DNA of 64,000 bases from Gorsachius magnificus (GCA_034008185.1 CM067081.1:106649265-106713264), one strand, 5' to 3'; shown: positions 36,238 through 49,687, counted from the stretch's first letter. Program-made: numbers and translations. Notes: generated by a model not told the origin, from the letters alone.

Positions 36238-39200
36238 TACAGATTGTCTGGTTATTACATATATGCCCTGTTAATGCATGAAACTCATATACTGGTTCAT
36301 TTGGGGTGCTTGTCAGCATCAATGATAGTTTAACAAATGTAACATTATTTTTAGTATCTTCCAAAATTATTTATGCTTTATGCATTCATATAGCTTTTTA
36401 CATTTTAACATTATTTGTAACATACAGTAGAAAAACATTTTAATATTCATTTATTTTTTAAAAATGTTTTTAGAAAGGATCCAGCCTCATTAAGTACATA
36501 AAATGCTGAAACAAATGACCTAGAAAGACTTGTTTGATGCAAGATTAGGCCCTGATTTTTCCCTGAATAGGGAACATGTGAGGTAAGTGTTTTCATTCCC
36601 CTTCTTAGAGACAACTTCTGGTAATATCTACCCTAACCTGTATTTTTCCTACCAGTGTCTAAATGGATATCAGTGGATTGATATGAATATTGAAGTTGAC
36701 TTCTTAACTTTGAGTGTTGTCTTTGGGCCAAAGCTGTGTCATGTATAGTGAGCAGCACCCTGTCACAATCTTCCATTGCCCTGTATCTTTTCTTACTTTT
36801 CCAGACTTTAAACTCAATCTGGCACTTCATTGCAGGCATATTGTGTCCTCTTTTGGGCTTCTTTCCAAAATAAGTAAGTTAAGTGGTGTTAGACCAAAAC
36901 TGGGCAAATGCTTAGATGCATATTTTTTGCCTACTGACTATAGTTTCTTGGTCTTGGTCCAAGTTGCATACAAACAGAAAGGGTTAGAGCCAAAAAAATA
37001 AATGCAAGCATTTGAGTACTTTGTTTTGTTTAATATACAGGGTTTATTCCTTAACTTTAATTAAACTTTTCCTGCTTATATGGTATTTGAGGTTCATATT
37101 AAGAGAGTGAATTTGTTCATTGAAAAAGAATGTGTTGCGTGGGGGTTTTCTAGGTTTTGTGTTTGGAGGTGTAAGTCTGTAATAAATTCACCCATATTCT
37201 GTTCCTTTGAGGATTTTTTAAAAAATATGTATATATCTGTTCTGACTACTTTTTTACTGGAAAATATTTCCTGGAATTTAAGATGCAGTTGGAACTATAA
37301 TCAGTTCTGATTTTACAGACAACATAAAGCTGAACATCGGTTTTGTTGCATTGTTTCTTAACTTGTAAATACATCTGAATATACTCTACATGCTTTTACC
37401 TCTCTGAGTGTCTTTTTTGTCCTCTTTTAGTAATCCTACAGATTCAAATCAAAACATCTCTGAAGCCCTGATACTCAGGTTTTTGTATTCAGAATATAAT
37501 TGTTTTCCCTGGACATTCACCAAAAGATACAATCTTTATTTGAGGGTTGCATTGCAAATCATGTTTGAACTTGTACAGAAAACTAGAAGAAAGAATATTA
37601 GTAGTATTTTATCTCTCCTCTTTGTGATTTTATTTTCTAATTTTTCTTACAACTTGGATTCCCCAACTGGGATGTTTTAATTACTCTCCTTTTTATGTAG
37701 ATGTCTACTTCTGACTGTTGCATCCTCCACCAATCTCTGCAAACACAGAAAAAGAAGGGGAAAACCATCAAAACATAGCCAGATAGTGGAAAAGCAGAAA
37801 GATGGTTAGATATGACATCTGATCCAAAATATATGCAGCAAAGACAAGCCAGGAGACTACATGTTGTGGGAGCGACAAGGGGCAGAGTACCACTGCTGCC
37901 TTAGGAAACTGTATCCACAGGTGGGAGAGCAACATCCATGGGATGCCGGGGTAGTACCTGGTGGGTGCAGTGATAGAAAGAACTGCCATGACTGGTTAGC
38001 AATTTCCAATCATTACAGTCTGTTTGGTCACTTCATCAGAATAAATGGCAATAGTGCAACAGATCATTTTTGGTGGGAAAAATCTATAGGGTAGAACCAG
38101 AGAAGATATATGAATCCTATTCTCTCCAGTGGGAGAGTGAGGGTAGTAGGAGAGTGGGAAAGAAGAAACTTGCTGATCCATATTACTTGGCACAGACTTT
38201 TCAAAGAATTTAGCAACCAGCCTTTCTTATTTCCTAAGTAGTATAGGTTATGTAGATTACATAGAAAATTTCCTAAAAAGAAAGTGGCAAAAAGTTGGAT
38301 AACTCAAAATGGAAAGAAAAAAATTAGGTAAGGTCCTATGTAACTTTTGTTCTTTTAAAACAGTTTTCCTCTCAACTGCTTTCTTTCTTTTAAGGTCTAT
38401 TTGTTAGTTACCTTGCAGCCATTACCAATATTTTGTGGCAAGTGTTTTAACTGACTTGAATTTCCTGTAGGAATCTCCTCTGTAATAATCCTCTCCACTG
38501 GTTATTCTGCTGTCATTAGCATGTCACTGAGAAGAGCATACAGAAGGTCTTTCCCAAATGCCCAGTGAGAAGCTGTGAATCTTCAATGGCATCTGGCAGG
38601 CAGATGCTACAATTTGGTCCATCTGACCTGTGGCAGATGAGAGGCTAGAGTCCTGCCTGTGTTATTTGTTTGTCTTAGGCAGGTCTATTAGTTCCTGAAA
38701 ACTTCTGCCAAGTTAATAAACCAAAAGAAAAATTTGATAATAGCCAGACAAGGCAATTTATAACATACCAATTTCACAAGGAGCAAAAAACCTGACTCCT
38801 TCTTAAGCAATCCATATTCTGTCACAACCTCTTTGTCAAATTAGCCGTAATCAAAGTTCTCTTAGGTCCTGTAGCTGTACTTGTGTGACATTTTTCTTAA
38901 CTTTTGCATTACTGCTGAGCACAGATGTTTATTAAAATCCTCTTTCTGTTAAAGGCTACTGCAAAATTCCTGTTAATTCACACAAATTTGGAGTGATGTC
39001 TTTAATGAATGTGGATGGAATATTTTCCAGTGCCTAACATTTGCTAAATTCAGAAGAGAGGCAAGGTAATCAAATGGTCATGGGCCCTTAGGTGTCGTTG
39101 GCATAGCTACTGCATACTATTTATGTCTCAAAAATTTTCAGACTTTGAAGTTGCACAGGGCTCATGACAATGACTTGGATGTGCAGGTTATTTCCTGCCT

Positions 39201-39459
39201 CCTAGAACTTCCTTAATGTTTCAGTTAGGAAGAAGAAGGGAAGGATTTTCCCGTATATGTATTTTATTTGTTCTGTTTGTCTATACACTGTTATTGGAAG
39301 AAGCAATAAATAGTTTAATTGCAGTCACACTCATCTGCTTGACAACAGAATCAAGTGTAGGACCCATGGAGGGGATATATTATGCACAACAAAAGGAGGA
39401 GGAGAAGGAGGTAGAAGAAAACAACTCATGGCACATGGGATATGGGCAGATTTTTGGCT
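36238..39459. other. AT-rich unique sequence
   Basis: Open frames of up to 95 codons (for example 36714-37001) carry no recognisable domain. No repeat family or RNA gene was recognised. Confidence 0.55.
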
Positions 39460-39960
39460 GATCTCATCCAGTGGACATTGCTGTACACGGCTGCCCACTG
39501 CTTCTTGTGCCATGGGGAGTCTGAAACTGATGCCTGGGGAGCTCAAGGCAAACCAAGCCCTTGCCCTCCTGACTGCATTTCCCTGGGGCAATCCCAGGGA
39601 GGTGGATACCACGCTCTGCAAGTGAGGTACCCTCTGCACAGGGAACAAGCACCATGAGTGCAGACCAGGGCTCTGGCTGCTCTGGCGGCATCACCAGCGT
39701 GAGGCTCAGGCATGAGCCAAGGCAGAGCAGTGTCTCCAAGAGCTGGAGGCACAGCTAAGGCAGGCATGGGAGAAATGAGCATCCTGCACCCCCTCAACCA
39801 CCACTGAGAAACATCTCTTTCAAAGCACTGCACTCACACCAGCACAGCAGGAACAGACATCCTGCCGTGGTGAGGCCCCAGCCCACCACCGGAATACATC
39901 ATCACCCACCCAGCAGTGTCAAGAAGGCATCAGGAGCTGGAAAAGCTTTATTAAAAGCAC
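39460..39960. other. Unassigned GC-rich island
   Basis: About 500 bases with clearly higher GC than the flanks, open in several frames on both strands at once (for example 39331-39648, 39464-39739 and 39543-39833 on the minus strand). No protein domain is recognisable. The right edge contains AGCTTTATTAAAAGC, which could hold a polyadenylation signal. It may be an old ERV or other transposon fragment, a retrocopy, or a regulatory island; I cannot assign it. Confidence 0.4.
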
Positions 39961-42469
39961 ACTCACTGCCTAATCCTCTCTGTCCTTGCCTATTTTTTCA
40001 TTTATGTTTTGTCTTGTTTAGACAATGAAACACAGAGTACATTCTTATATTGGTTCTGTGCCTACCACATTGTAAACATGGCCAAAATTTAAGATGACGA
40101 TTTCTCCACTACTTTCAGTATAATCTTTTAACAAACAGTGTCAGTATTAAATCTGAGAGGAATATCATTTGTTCAGTATTGTAAGCATGCAATAGTGCCT
40201 CAGTGTTCATAGAGCAGTTACCTGTGAATATCAGTCCAGTAAACAGAATGACAGAAGTATTTTAAATTTTATTGAGTTGCTACTGTAATTCAGATGCTTT
40301 AAACTACAAATAATTTGTAAAACTGATCCCATTTAACTAAGAAATTTTAAGTATAAACTACTTCAGGAGAAGCAGTCTTTAATAAAGTTAGTATCTGCAG
40401 CTTCACACTAATATTTTTTTTTTAACCATGGTTTTTCTCTGTTTATGAAGACCAATACAAATATTTTCTAGTTTATTTTCTTAAAAATTTTAGGACAATA
40501 GACAATAATTAGAACTAGCGTGCTGATAATATATCCATTGCTGGTTGAAGAGATAAAGGTAATAATTTTTATTTAACTTCAATAGCAGTTAAATAATAAT
40601 TCTTTTTTAAAATGAATCTTTCCAGTCTCTGTCAAATAAAACTCTCTACAATTCAATCTATAAATTGAAAAATAATCTTACTTAGTCATTGAAATGGCTG
40701 AACAGAATATTTATTTTGGTAGATAGAAATGGAATAATGACACAATACTTAAGTACTACTGTGCAAATATTAATTAATCCCATTGACATGCAATTATTGC
40801 CCTAAAATATTTTTTTTTTCCTGAAGAAATTGCTGATCAGTGTTTCAGAAACATCTATGCATTGACACTGGTCTTAAACTGGATTAGTCACCACAACAAA
40901 CAGCTGATAGCTTTGGAAGTTTGGGCTGCAGTACTAATAATAGGGATAGCAATAACAAAAATGCTATTGGTTGCTACAGATCCAAATTGTGATTTCATGA
41001 TGCAATCACCCAGTAAGGTCTGAGAACATCTTGTTACTTCAAATGTTGTAGAATCTGTCTCTTGGTTAGATTGTGCCCTATCTATATAGGCATCTGGCTC
41101 ATAGCAAACCTGTAATGTTGTAGATTCCCCTACCAGTTTCTCAAGGAAATATGTGTGAAATCAGTGACAGGCTCAGAGTTATGATTTAGTTTAGGCACTA
41201 CTGATGAAGACATGGTTATTGTGTCTTTGTGAAATTGGCTTGGCCCCTTCCCTAGGCTAGAGTTGGGAGATCCAGAACTGAGACATCAGCAAGAAAAACA
41301 TCCTGAGCTTCTAAATTACATGGAGAAGTGTCACCAATGTGGTAGGAAATGAGGGGAGGGAAGACTGTGAAGGGGTCAAGTGTGGTAAAGTTTGCAAGTT
41401 TGTCCAAAAGTGTGTGTTTTAGCATGAGTAAACCACTTCCTGTTATCTCTAAAAATTAAGTGTAAAAGCAGGTGACTCATCATATATTCCTTGCATTTCG
41501 CAAAGGTCCCAACTGAACTTATATAGTTACATTATTTATCATACAAGGTAGAACAAGTATTTGTTTTTCCAAAACAGAGCTACCACAAGACTTCTGCGTG
41601 CTGTTACTGTAGTCTCCTCTAAAGCCCCAGGCAGACTGATGACAAATACTTCTGATCTGGAGTGGCAAATTCATTAAAATCAAGGTTGATTGTTTCTGCT
41701 CTGGAAATCATCTGTGTTTCTATGTGTGTATCTATGTAAGTATATACATGAGATTTGTATATATAGTTTCCAATATACAAATCCCTATCCTGATAGTTTA
41801 AGGTAGCTGAGGAGCTAGATAACTGTGCTGGGAAAAGTCAGTGTTTAAAACAGATTGAGTAGTTTCCTAAATGCCTTCCCCCTTGGGCTAGTTTGTATCT
41901 ACCCCTCCACAGGTAAAAAATGAGAAATTTTGAGGCCAATTTAACACAAAATTCTCTTGATATATCACAATTATAGAAACATCTGTGCTAAATAACATAG
42001 TGTAAATCCAGTGGGAATTTTCATAATATTAAGTAGGTCTAAAAGTTCCCATTTCTATCTTGATCAGTTTAAAATATACAAAAAAAAAATCCCATAAAAA
42101 ATAAAAATGAAATCCCCAAACCCATAAAAATTTGCATCTGTAACCAGAAAGATCAAGACATTTAAATTTTCTGAGTAAATGCTATACATTAAGCTAAAAC
42201 AAATGTTCTTACATTGGGTTTTTAAGGAACATATTATAACAGCTGTTCTACAAAATTTGTTTAATATGTTGTCTTTCTACAATTATATCCATTTCAAAGG
42301 TAGGTTTCGGGCAAATATAAGATAATGGTCATGTGACACGATATAAGAAATTTTAAACAATCACTCATTGAAAAGATTACATTCCTAAAAATTATTTGAT
42401 TTTCTGAACATTTTGCTTCAGAAATGGACATTCTTTCAACGTGGTTTATGAAGAAATAATTTTATTAAT
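39961..42469. other. AT-rich unique sequence
   Basis: No open frame of at least 60 codons, no repeat family and no RNA gene recognised. It is among the most A/T-rich parts of the window. Confidence 0.55.
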
Positions 42470-42840
42470 ATCACTAACTATGCCATTTCTCACTGAAATG
42501 GTTCTCTAAGGAGCATTCCCAAGACCAGTGCCCAGGATTATGAGGTTCACGCAGCTGACATAAGCTTGCCCCAGAGATCTCACCTGCCGTCTTATTAGGC
42601 AGTGGGATGGATACTCGTTTCTCCAGTGTAGCATGTATTTCACTATCATAAGGGTACTTGTACTGCATGAAGGTGGCCACCAAGACACATGGATGCAGGG
42701 CTTTCCTGAAGCCTGAGGTGGGCTCTCACTTGCCAGGTGAAGTTTTCTGCTCCAGAAGACACCTGCTTAGCTGTCCCTGAAATCTCTAAGTGATACAGTA
42801 ACTTTGGTCTCAAGCCCTGCCCCCAGGACACCCCTGAATT
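42470..42840. other. GC-richer patch, unassigned
   Basis: GC is higher than the surroundings, with overlapping minus-strand open frames of 60-69 codons in different frames (42474-42683, 42506-42688, 42646-42831). No domain is recognisable. A repeat remnant is the likeliest explanation. Confidence 0.3.
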
Positions 42841-45800
42841 ACACAGTAGATGTAGGCAATGTGAATAGGTGTCTCCATGAAGGAAGAAGAAAGGAATTAA
42901 CCAATCTCTAGGCTTGGTTAGCTATCGCAAAGTGGAACAGACCCCGTTACCAACAACTTATTTCAGATCTACTATACTTGGGAAGGTTGTACAGGGGAGA
43001 CTTAACAACAACAGTGCTGAGAGTTATGTCTGGAAATGTAATGGCAAGATTGCCAGCATCATCTGGAAATGAGAAAATGTTTTCAGGAATATCGAATTTG
43101 CTGTCTTCTTTGTGCCGAAGTGGAAACCTATTTTATGAGTAAAATAAACCTATCAGTTTATGAAACTGATGAAGATAACCTGTGCTATCACGGTTAGTGC
43201 CTATAAATTCATGAGGATTTTTTTCAAGTATTCTAAGTGTTCTAAAATGCAACATAATAAATCATTGTTATGTATATGACATAGTTACACCAGGAGAAAA
43301 GGAATACAGTCTTAGTTCTTGACATAAACCTGTATGAAATGTGTATGTCCTTAAAGATCCAAAGCAATGGATATTTTGTTCTACATTTTTGTTTTTTAGG
43401 AAAAAAGCAACCCATAGCTTAGGTCCCCAAAAGTGATTTGACACAGTTTACCTTTGAAATATGTTCTTTTGCTGAAGTATTTTACACAATATGAAATCCT
43501 GAAATACTGGCTAGATTTTTTTCCTTTTATGAAGCATTATTCAAAGTGCCAGAATTTTCTAAAACTGGAAGGTCTTAATTTCATTATCTCTGCTTGCAGT
43601 GGAATGTTAGGTGAGAGACATTGTCGGGTTTTTATTTTTATAACTGAAAGGACAATTTGCTGCAGGGGTCTTTCAAAGAGGAGCTTGATTGGAGTACAGT
43701 TATATAGATTATTGTATGTCATATTATTATCAATCAATCTTTTGAGGAACCTTGACGTTTCTGATGTCAGTGGGGGTTTTTTGAAGGTACAGAGAACAGT
43801 TCATTAGAAGACAAAGAGATCTCATATTCCTGACACTAAATCTGTTTTTCAGAAATCAAAGATTGGGTATGATAAAAAGAAAACTATGTTAAGTAGGAAG
43901 GGGTGTAATAGAAAATATAAGTAGGTGTGTAAACCGTATTCTATTTCCTAAATCTACATATTAGCAGGATGCATGCGCTTTACAGGTTTCATTTCACAGT
44001 TGATTTTCTGATAGGAGCAAAATCTACAGAGTCTGGTGTTGGGGACCTGGTATTCTTGGATCTGCCCTTCTATGAGCATTTGCCCAGGTTTTGTTCTATC
44101 ATTTTCTCTCTGTTCCCTTTTTCTCCCTCTCTGCTTTACAGTTTGTAAGTTCCTTGGTGCTCTATTTCTTTGTGTCTGTTCAGTACATATACTCAGATCA
44201 TTGTCTGGACTCTTAAATGTACTTGTAACATGATAATTGAAACACAATTTTCTGATAACCTCAGTGAACCATAGTGAATTCTGTGTAATATATATATGAA
44301 AGTAAAAGGTTTCATGCAAATTACAATTACTGCTGTTAATAGATGTTGTCTTTATACCAGCACATTTTGTTTTCACCGACAATAATTTTAATGATAATAC
44401 TGACATACCAATTTAGGGAAAATACTTCTGAACTGTCTTCACGTAGTACCAGAACATATTCCTAGTGATGGGGTCTATCGGACACCATGGATCTGTACAG
44501 GTCTGAAAAAAGAAGCTACTACTAAAGCTTTTTATAGGCAAGTACACTAAAAAAAATTACATGTTTAAAATTCTAGACTTTGTATTTTGGTCAATGCAAT
44601 GCTATAAATGTATTTAATGAAGAAGTTGCATAAGGTATAAACCCTCACAGACATATGTGCCTGAAGCAACTCAGCTGGGCAATTACAATTCTTTCATTTC
44701 AGATTGCCTTTCTGACTTTGAATACTGTAGCTGTAATTCAGTTTTCCACTGAGCTGGTTTAGCTTTCCCTCTTTCAATGAAGCAAGAGTTCTCTAACTGA
44801 AATCAGAATTTGTCTCACTTCTGCAGAGAAATAGGGGCAAACCCCATGCCTGATATTGAAAACAAAAAAACCCACCCTGTCTGAGCCTAATGGATTGTTA
44901 GTATTGGTTAAGAACACTTCAGCCTTGTGAAAATAATTTTTGTGTATTACTCCTAATGCTGCCAAGGTAAGTGTTGTCTTGGGTCACTGTCATCTAATCA
45001 CCAATCAGCTGTTCCAGTCTGAGCTAAAATTGTGCAAATGCATCAAAGAAGAAAAAAATCAAAAAGAGAGTGTAAGCATTTTTGATTATTATATTTTTTT
45101 ACCTGATAGGATCATTAAATGGGGTTTTTTTGTTGAAATCAAAATATGTAAGTGAGGATTCTGGAACATATTAGGCTCAGTCAAGTGCAGAGAAATTCTA
45201 CTTATGTGTGATATGACCAGAGGATATTTTGTGTGGATCTCTGATAGAATTTTTTGGTGTAGATTTTTTTGACAGTGGTTATATATAGGACAGGAAGCAA
45301 ATAAATTGTAGTTATTTGAGCAGTAAAACTTACATCTGCCTTTACTGACTGAAATAATTTTTTAACTTCTTTGTGGGAACTGAAGTATGGCAATATTTCA
45401 GAAATAGAGTTAGAATAGGGATCAGTTGCAAAATATAGCTAAATATAAATGTTATGCTTTATGGCTGGTGTTCATAAAGCCAGTTAGAATAGACAGTCAC
45501 TCAGCTCACTGGTTAAATTCAGGATTTTGTGGAACTATTTTCCTATTAGCTTTGAAAATCCCAAACTATAGATTTCACCATTTCTCACACTGATAACACA
45601 GATCTTCAGTTCTTGACATGAGTAGCAGAGTTATTTTGCAATTTTTTTTCTGGTAAGATTTCAGGTAATATAAATATATGTAAAGAAAATAATTTAAAAT
45701 TAATACAAAAGTTTGAATGAATGTTGTAAATTAATAAAGTGCCTTCCATCATGTATTAATCTTGAAAAACTAAAATCTTGCTTATATGTAGAAAAACTGA

Positions 45801-46020
45801 CAACATTCCTTAATCTGCAATTAAATGTCAGGTACTAAGTTTGAATTAGAAAGGTTATACTACATAAGAACACCAATGAATTAACATTCCTTTGGACCTA
45901 ACCATATAGTTTAAGAAGGAATTTATCACTATATTATTAATGAAAATTACTAAATTGGAACTAACTTTATGTTATCTTTTTGAAGTACCATGGCAGCTTT
46001 TTGCAACCTGTTACCATACA
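42841..46020. other. AT-rich unique sequence containing the longest non-repeat ORFs
   Basis: It includes a 117-codon frame on the plus strand (43454-43807) and a 150-codon frame on the minus strand (43954-44406). Neither shows a domain, signal peptide or recognisable composition. The 150-codon frame has a basic, Gln/Arg-rich middle (RNLQTVKQRGRKREQREND) that could be chance. No splice-site or homology evidence supports either as a gene. Confidence 0.45.
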
Positions 46021-46702
46021 ACCTTGCTGAAAGGGACCTGGGGGTCCTGGTGGACAGCAAGCTGAAAATGAATCAGCAGCGCGCTGCTGCAGCAACAATG
46101 GCAAATCAGATCCTGGGATCCATGCACAGGGCTGTTACTAGCAGAGACAGAGGCTTGATTATCCTCCTCTATTCAGCACTTGTCAGGCTGCACCTGGAGT
46201 ACTATGTCCAGTTCTGGTTCCTACAATTCAAAAAAGACACAGACAGACTGGAGAGGGTCCAAAGGAGAGCCACAAAGATGATCAAAGGGCTGGAGAGCCT
46301 ACCCATGAGGAAAGACTAAGGGTGTTAGGTCTCTGGAGAATACAAGGGTCAGCAAGACCCCGTCACAGGCTTCCAGTACCTAAAGAGAGGCTAAAAAGAG
46401 GACAGAGGCTCTCTCTTCACAAGGACCCACATGGAGAGGACAATGGACAATGGGTTCAAGTTGCACCAGGAGAGTTTTCATCTTGATATGAGAAAGAAAG
46501 TTTTTACAATGAGAACAATCATTCACTGGAACAATCTCTCCTGGGACACGGTAGAATCCCCATCACCAGAGGTTTTCAAGATGTCACTGGACAGGATGCT
46601 AGATAAGCTCATCTAGGGTCCCTTTTCCACAAAATGTTGGACCATGTGGTCCTTCGAAGTCCCTTCCAACCTGGGCTTTTCTATGATTCTATGATTTTAT
46701 GA
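46021..46702 (+). mobile_element. CR1 LINE 3' fragment with decayed ORF2 end
   Basis: The plus strand encodes the ORF2 C-terminal region from [15 protein letters not shown] through RLHLEYYVQFW and [16 protein letters not shown] (to 46319). After a frameshift it continues with FTMRTIIHWNNLSWDTVE-type sequence at 46431-46616. The 3' UTR and an ATTCTATGATTTTATGA-type tail end near 46702. It shares subfamily wording (HLEYYV, HWNNL) with the minus-strand copy at 33191 more than with the one at 23590. Non-functional. Confidence 0.92.
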
Positions 46703-47199
46703 CTTGGTAAATTAATAAGAAACAATACCTTCATTTATAACTATTTTTATGGGATCACTCTGAAAGAATAAGAAAATACAGGGCAGGGAGTGGGAAGGAG
46801 ATGATGAGGCATAAAGAAGTCAAATGGCTGGAGCACAGTCAAGAATAAAAATATATAAAAACAGCCTGGATGCAATTCTGTATCTTGATATTAAGAATAA
46901 CAGGAGGAAATAAGCCTGAGTCCCTCTTCTTCCTTTTCCTTTCCTTCCTCAAGCCCAAACAAACTTTCCCGTCTCTAATAGTTTCCCAAAGCGCTAGGAA
47001 AAAGGCAAATGATAAACTGATGATAGAAGATGGAAACTGTTGCAGCCTTTTCCAGGGTTAAGGAATAAATATGGGGTTACTGAGTGGTGATTCCTGACTG
47101 CAGAGCAGTAGGCTAAGCCATGGGCACAGAACTGAGATGCTGAAGATGAGAATCTAAGACAAGGAGTAGATGTTCTGAAGCAATGATCAAAAACTTTGA
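46703..47199. other. AT-rich sequence between CR1 and LTR
   Basis: About 500 bases without a recognised feature. A 63-codon frame at 46870-47061 has no motif. Confidence 0.5.
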
Positions 47200-47204
47200 T
47201 GAGT
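47200..47204 (+). repeat. Target-site duplication, left copy (tgagt)
   Basis: Directly precedes the LTR start at 47205 and is identical to 47766-47770. Confidence 0.88.
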
Positions 47205-47765
47205 TGTCCTGGTTTCAGCTGGGATAGAGTTAATTTTCTTCCTAGTAGCTGGCATAGTGCTGTGGTTTGGATTTAGGATGAGAAGAATGTTCATAACACA
47301 GTGCCGGTTTAGTTGTTGCTGAGCAGTGCTTACAACAGTCAAGGACTTCTCAGCTTCCCCTGCTCTGCCAAGTGCACAAGAAGCCGGGAGGGGGCACAGC
47401 CAGGACAGCTGACCCCAACTGGCCAAAGGGCTATTCCATACCATATGACGTCATGCTCAGTATATGAAATGGGGGGAGTTGGCCAGGGGGCAGTGACCGC
47501 TGCTCAGGAACTGCTTGGGCAGTGGTCAGTGAGTGGTGAGCAATTGCATTGTGCATAATTTGTTTTGAACATTCTTTTATTATTATTATCATCATTATTA
47601 TTATCCCTTCTTTTTCTGTCCTATTAAACTGTCTTTATTTCAACCCACAAATTGAACTTTTTTTTTTTCTCAATTCTCTCCCCCAATCCCACTGGGGGAG
47701 CAGAGGGCAGTGAGCAAATGGCTGTGTGGTGTTTAGTTGTCTGTCTGCCAGGTTAAACTACAACA
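47205..47765 (+). mobile_element. Solo LTR, ERVL-like, with perfect target-site duplication
   Basis: A 561-bp LTR begins TGTCCTGGTTTCAGCTGGGA and ends ACTACAACA, flanked by the exact 5-bp repeat tgagt at 47200-47204 and 47766-47770. It shares start, CRE block, ATT-rich microsatellite, ATTAAA signal (47623-47628) and C-rich end with the LTR at 3321. A perfect CRE, TGACGTCA, lies at 47446-47453; the TATA box downstream has decayed to TATATGAAA. No internal genes remain. The 81- to 85-codon frames inside are not genes. Confidence 0.92.
47446..47453 (+). promoter_or_regulatory. CRE/ATF palindrome in LTR
   Basis: A perfect TGACGTCA at the same place in the LTR as in the copy at 35652; the copy at 3321 differs by one base (TAACGTCA). 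Position just upstream of the TATA-like sequence suggests a promoter element of the original retrovirus. Confidence 0.65.
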
Positions 47766-47770
47766 TGAGT
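47766..47770 (+). repeat. Target-site duplication, right copy (tgagt)
   Basis: Directly follows the LTR's terminal CA and is identical to 47200-47204. Its 5-bp length agrees with the copy at 3321 and supports an ERVL-type integrase. Confidence 0.88.
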
Positions 47771-48360
47771 ACTGAATAGGAATTTGAATTCAAGCCAGAG
47801 AAGCCTGGAATTGTTCTCCCATTGTGTGAACCTTTTGGCATGGGATAGGGCTATGAAGCTGCTGGACTAAGCCTAGGACCTGGATGAGGGTCTGGCACTG
47901 TAGTGACAACAGTTGATGCACTACATCCTGCAGTTGCATCTGTGGAGCAAATGACCTGACTTGCAGAGGTAAACAGTACTTCTCACAAATTTCTCTGCAC
48001 ATACTCCACCTCTGGACCCTTTCCTTTAAGTGTTTATAATCCTGCCCAGGTTATTATGTGCATTCTGTAGTAAAACCTGTTTAGAAACAGAAGGTCTGGC
48101 TGCCTTACTTCACTACAACGTTAGAAATAGTGGGAGTCTTTATCCATGTTCACTGCATTTTGGGCAGCACGAAGAGGGGCTGGCTTCAGCGCCCCACAAA
48201 ACTCCTCACTGAATTTAGCTTTTGCCATGTTGCCTCTTCTTCAGCCAGAAAAAAACAGATGTTTAGATTTCATAAGAGAAAATATATGTCTCTCATCTAT
48301 ACACAAGTGACAAAGTCCTTGCTGCTTCCCTTTTTGTTTTGGTTTTTTAGAGGGTGGGGG

Positions 48361-48365
48361 TGTGT

Positions 48366-48398
<33 letters not shown>
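48361..48398 (+). repeat. (GT)n microsatellite
   Basis: A pure (GT)16 tract at 48367-48398, preceded by an interrupted TGTGTG. Tracts of this length are usually polymorphic. Confidence 0.97.
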
Positions 48399-48399
<1 letters not shown>

Positions 48400-49670
48400 C
48401 TAGTGTTAGTGGATAATAGGAAGCCAGACATAGAGGGCTATGTATGCCATCTTCATGCCAGTGGTTTTGTTTTGTACTTCATGTCCTGCCCCTGTTCACA
48501 TGTATCTCTTACTTTTGCAGTATAATTAGTCTGAAATAAATTTATTTAAAGTTAGGTTAAACCACAGGAGAGATATTTATTGGAGATTTAATATTAGAAA
48601 ACCAAAAGCTTGGCTTAGTGATTTAACTTTAGAGTAATCACTCCTTTCTAGGGGGGATTAAAATTAATGACTTCATAATAGCTACATTTTATAATTCACA
48701 GATGTAGCTCCCATGTTATTCAGGAAGACTTGCAATACAAAAATCAAGATCATATTAGTGATCAAGTAGAAAGAACTTTAGACTAATCTTTCAAGTCCTT
48801 CATGAAAACAGCTTTCGCTGTCAAATCTTTCCAATTTTATATTCGATAGCAAAACTCTCACAACTTCATTAGGGTAGGTGTTCCTTGTAATGGGAGTGTT
48901 TCATGCAGAAGGCTGATAGACTTGTTGAGTTCATCAGCGTAAATTGCAAACTTCAAACCAGTCATTTTTCCAAACATGAAGCAGAAAAATGGACTAAACA
49001 ATCTTCAAATTTGTTGTGCTGTTGAGACACTGAGTAATGCTGCAGCAACAAGTGAGAAATTTAGAATGGGATGCAACAATATATGCTGTCTCATGGAATA
49101 TGAATCCTGCATAAGGAATACAATTATTAAGCCATTTCAAAAAAAATGACAGGTAAAGTGTGAATTGGAAGAACATAGTGAAAAAATGACAGGCTAGTTT
49201 TTACAGAAAGGCTTGATTCTACATTTAAATGTGAAGTGCTACCTATAGTAAGGATGCAGGATGTTCAGACCAATGAGATGGAGGCAACATCACATTCTCC
49301 ACTCTCACTGTAGAGGGTAAAGAACTTTGTAATGGTTGAAGAAAACCCAGGTTTTGTAAAACGTTTCTGTGCAATGGCTCTGGAGCTCTAAGAAAGACCA
49401 AAAGACTGAATTCAGCTTAATGCAGTGGACTACAGACAGTAGGTGAGTTATACTTTTAATTCATGAAAAGTGTTGTGAATCTTCTTATACTCCTTAATTT
49501 TATAGAGCAGTCAACAGTATAATGGATAAAATCATAGAAGAAAGGACCAAATGTTAATAAACAAGAAATTACTTTTTATGTGAGTTATTATACCTTAATA
49601 CTGTAACATCAAAGGATCTTCCAGACATGCATTAACCAATGTGCTTAACATAGTCACATGGGGATTGCAT

Positions 49671-49687
49671 TCTCTCTCTCTCTCTCT
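49671..49687 (+). repeat. (TC)n microsatellite
   Basis: Eight and a half TC units; a pyrimidine tract without other features. Confidence 0.95.

Noticed and set aside
35640..36242. 5-bp target-site duplication for the LTR at 35652
   Set aside because: Flanks tatgg and tacag agree at only three of five positions, too weak to claim.
43454..43807. 117-codon plus-strand frame as a gene
   Set aside because: No recognisable motif or homology; hydrophobic and aromatic content is typical of translated AT-rich DNA.
48130..48525. 131-codon plus-strand frame
   Set aside because: It runs through the (GT)16 microsatellite (Val/Cys repeats) and shows no other protein-like feature.
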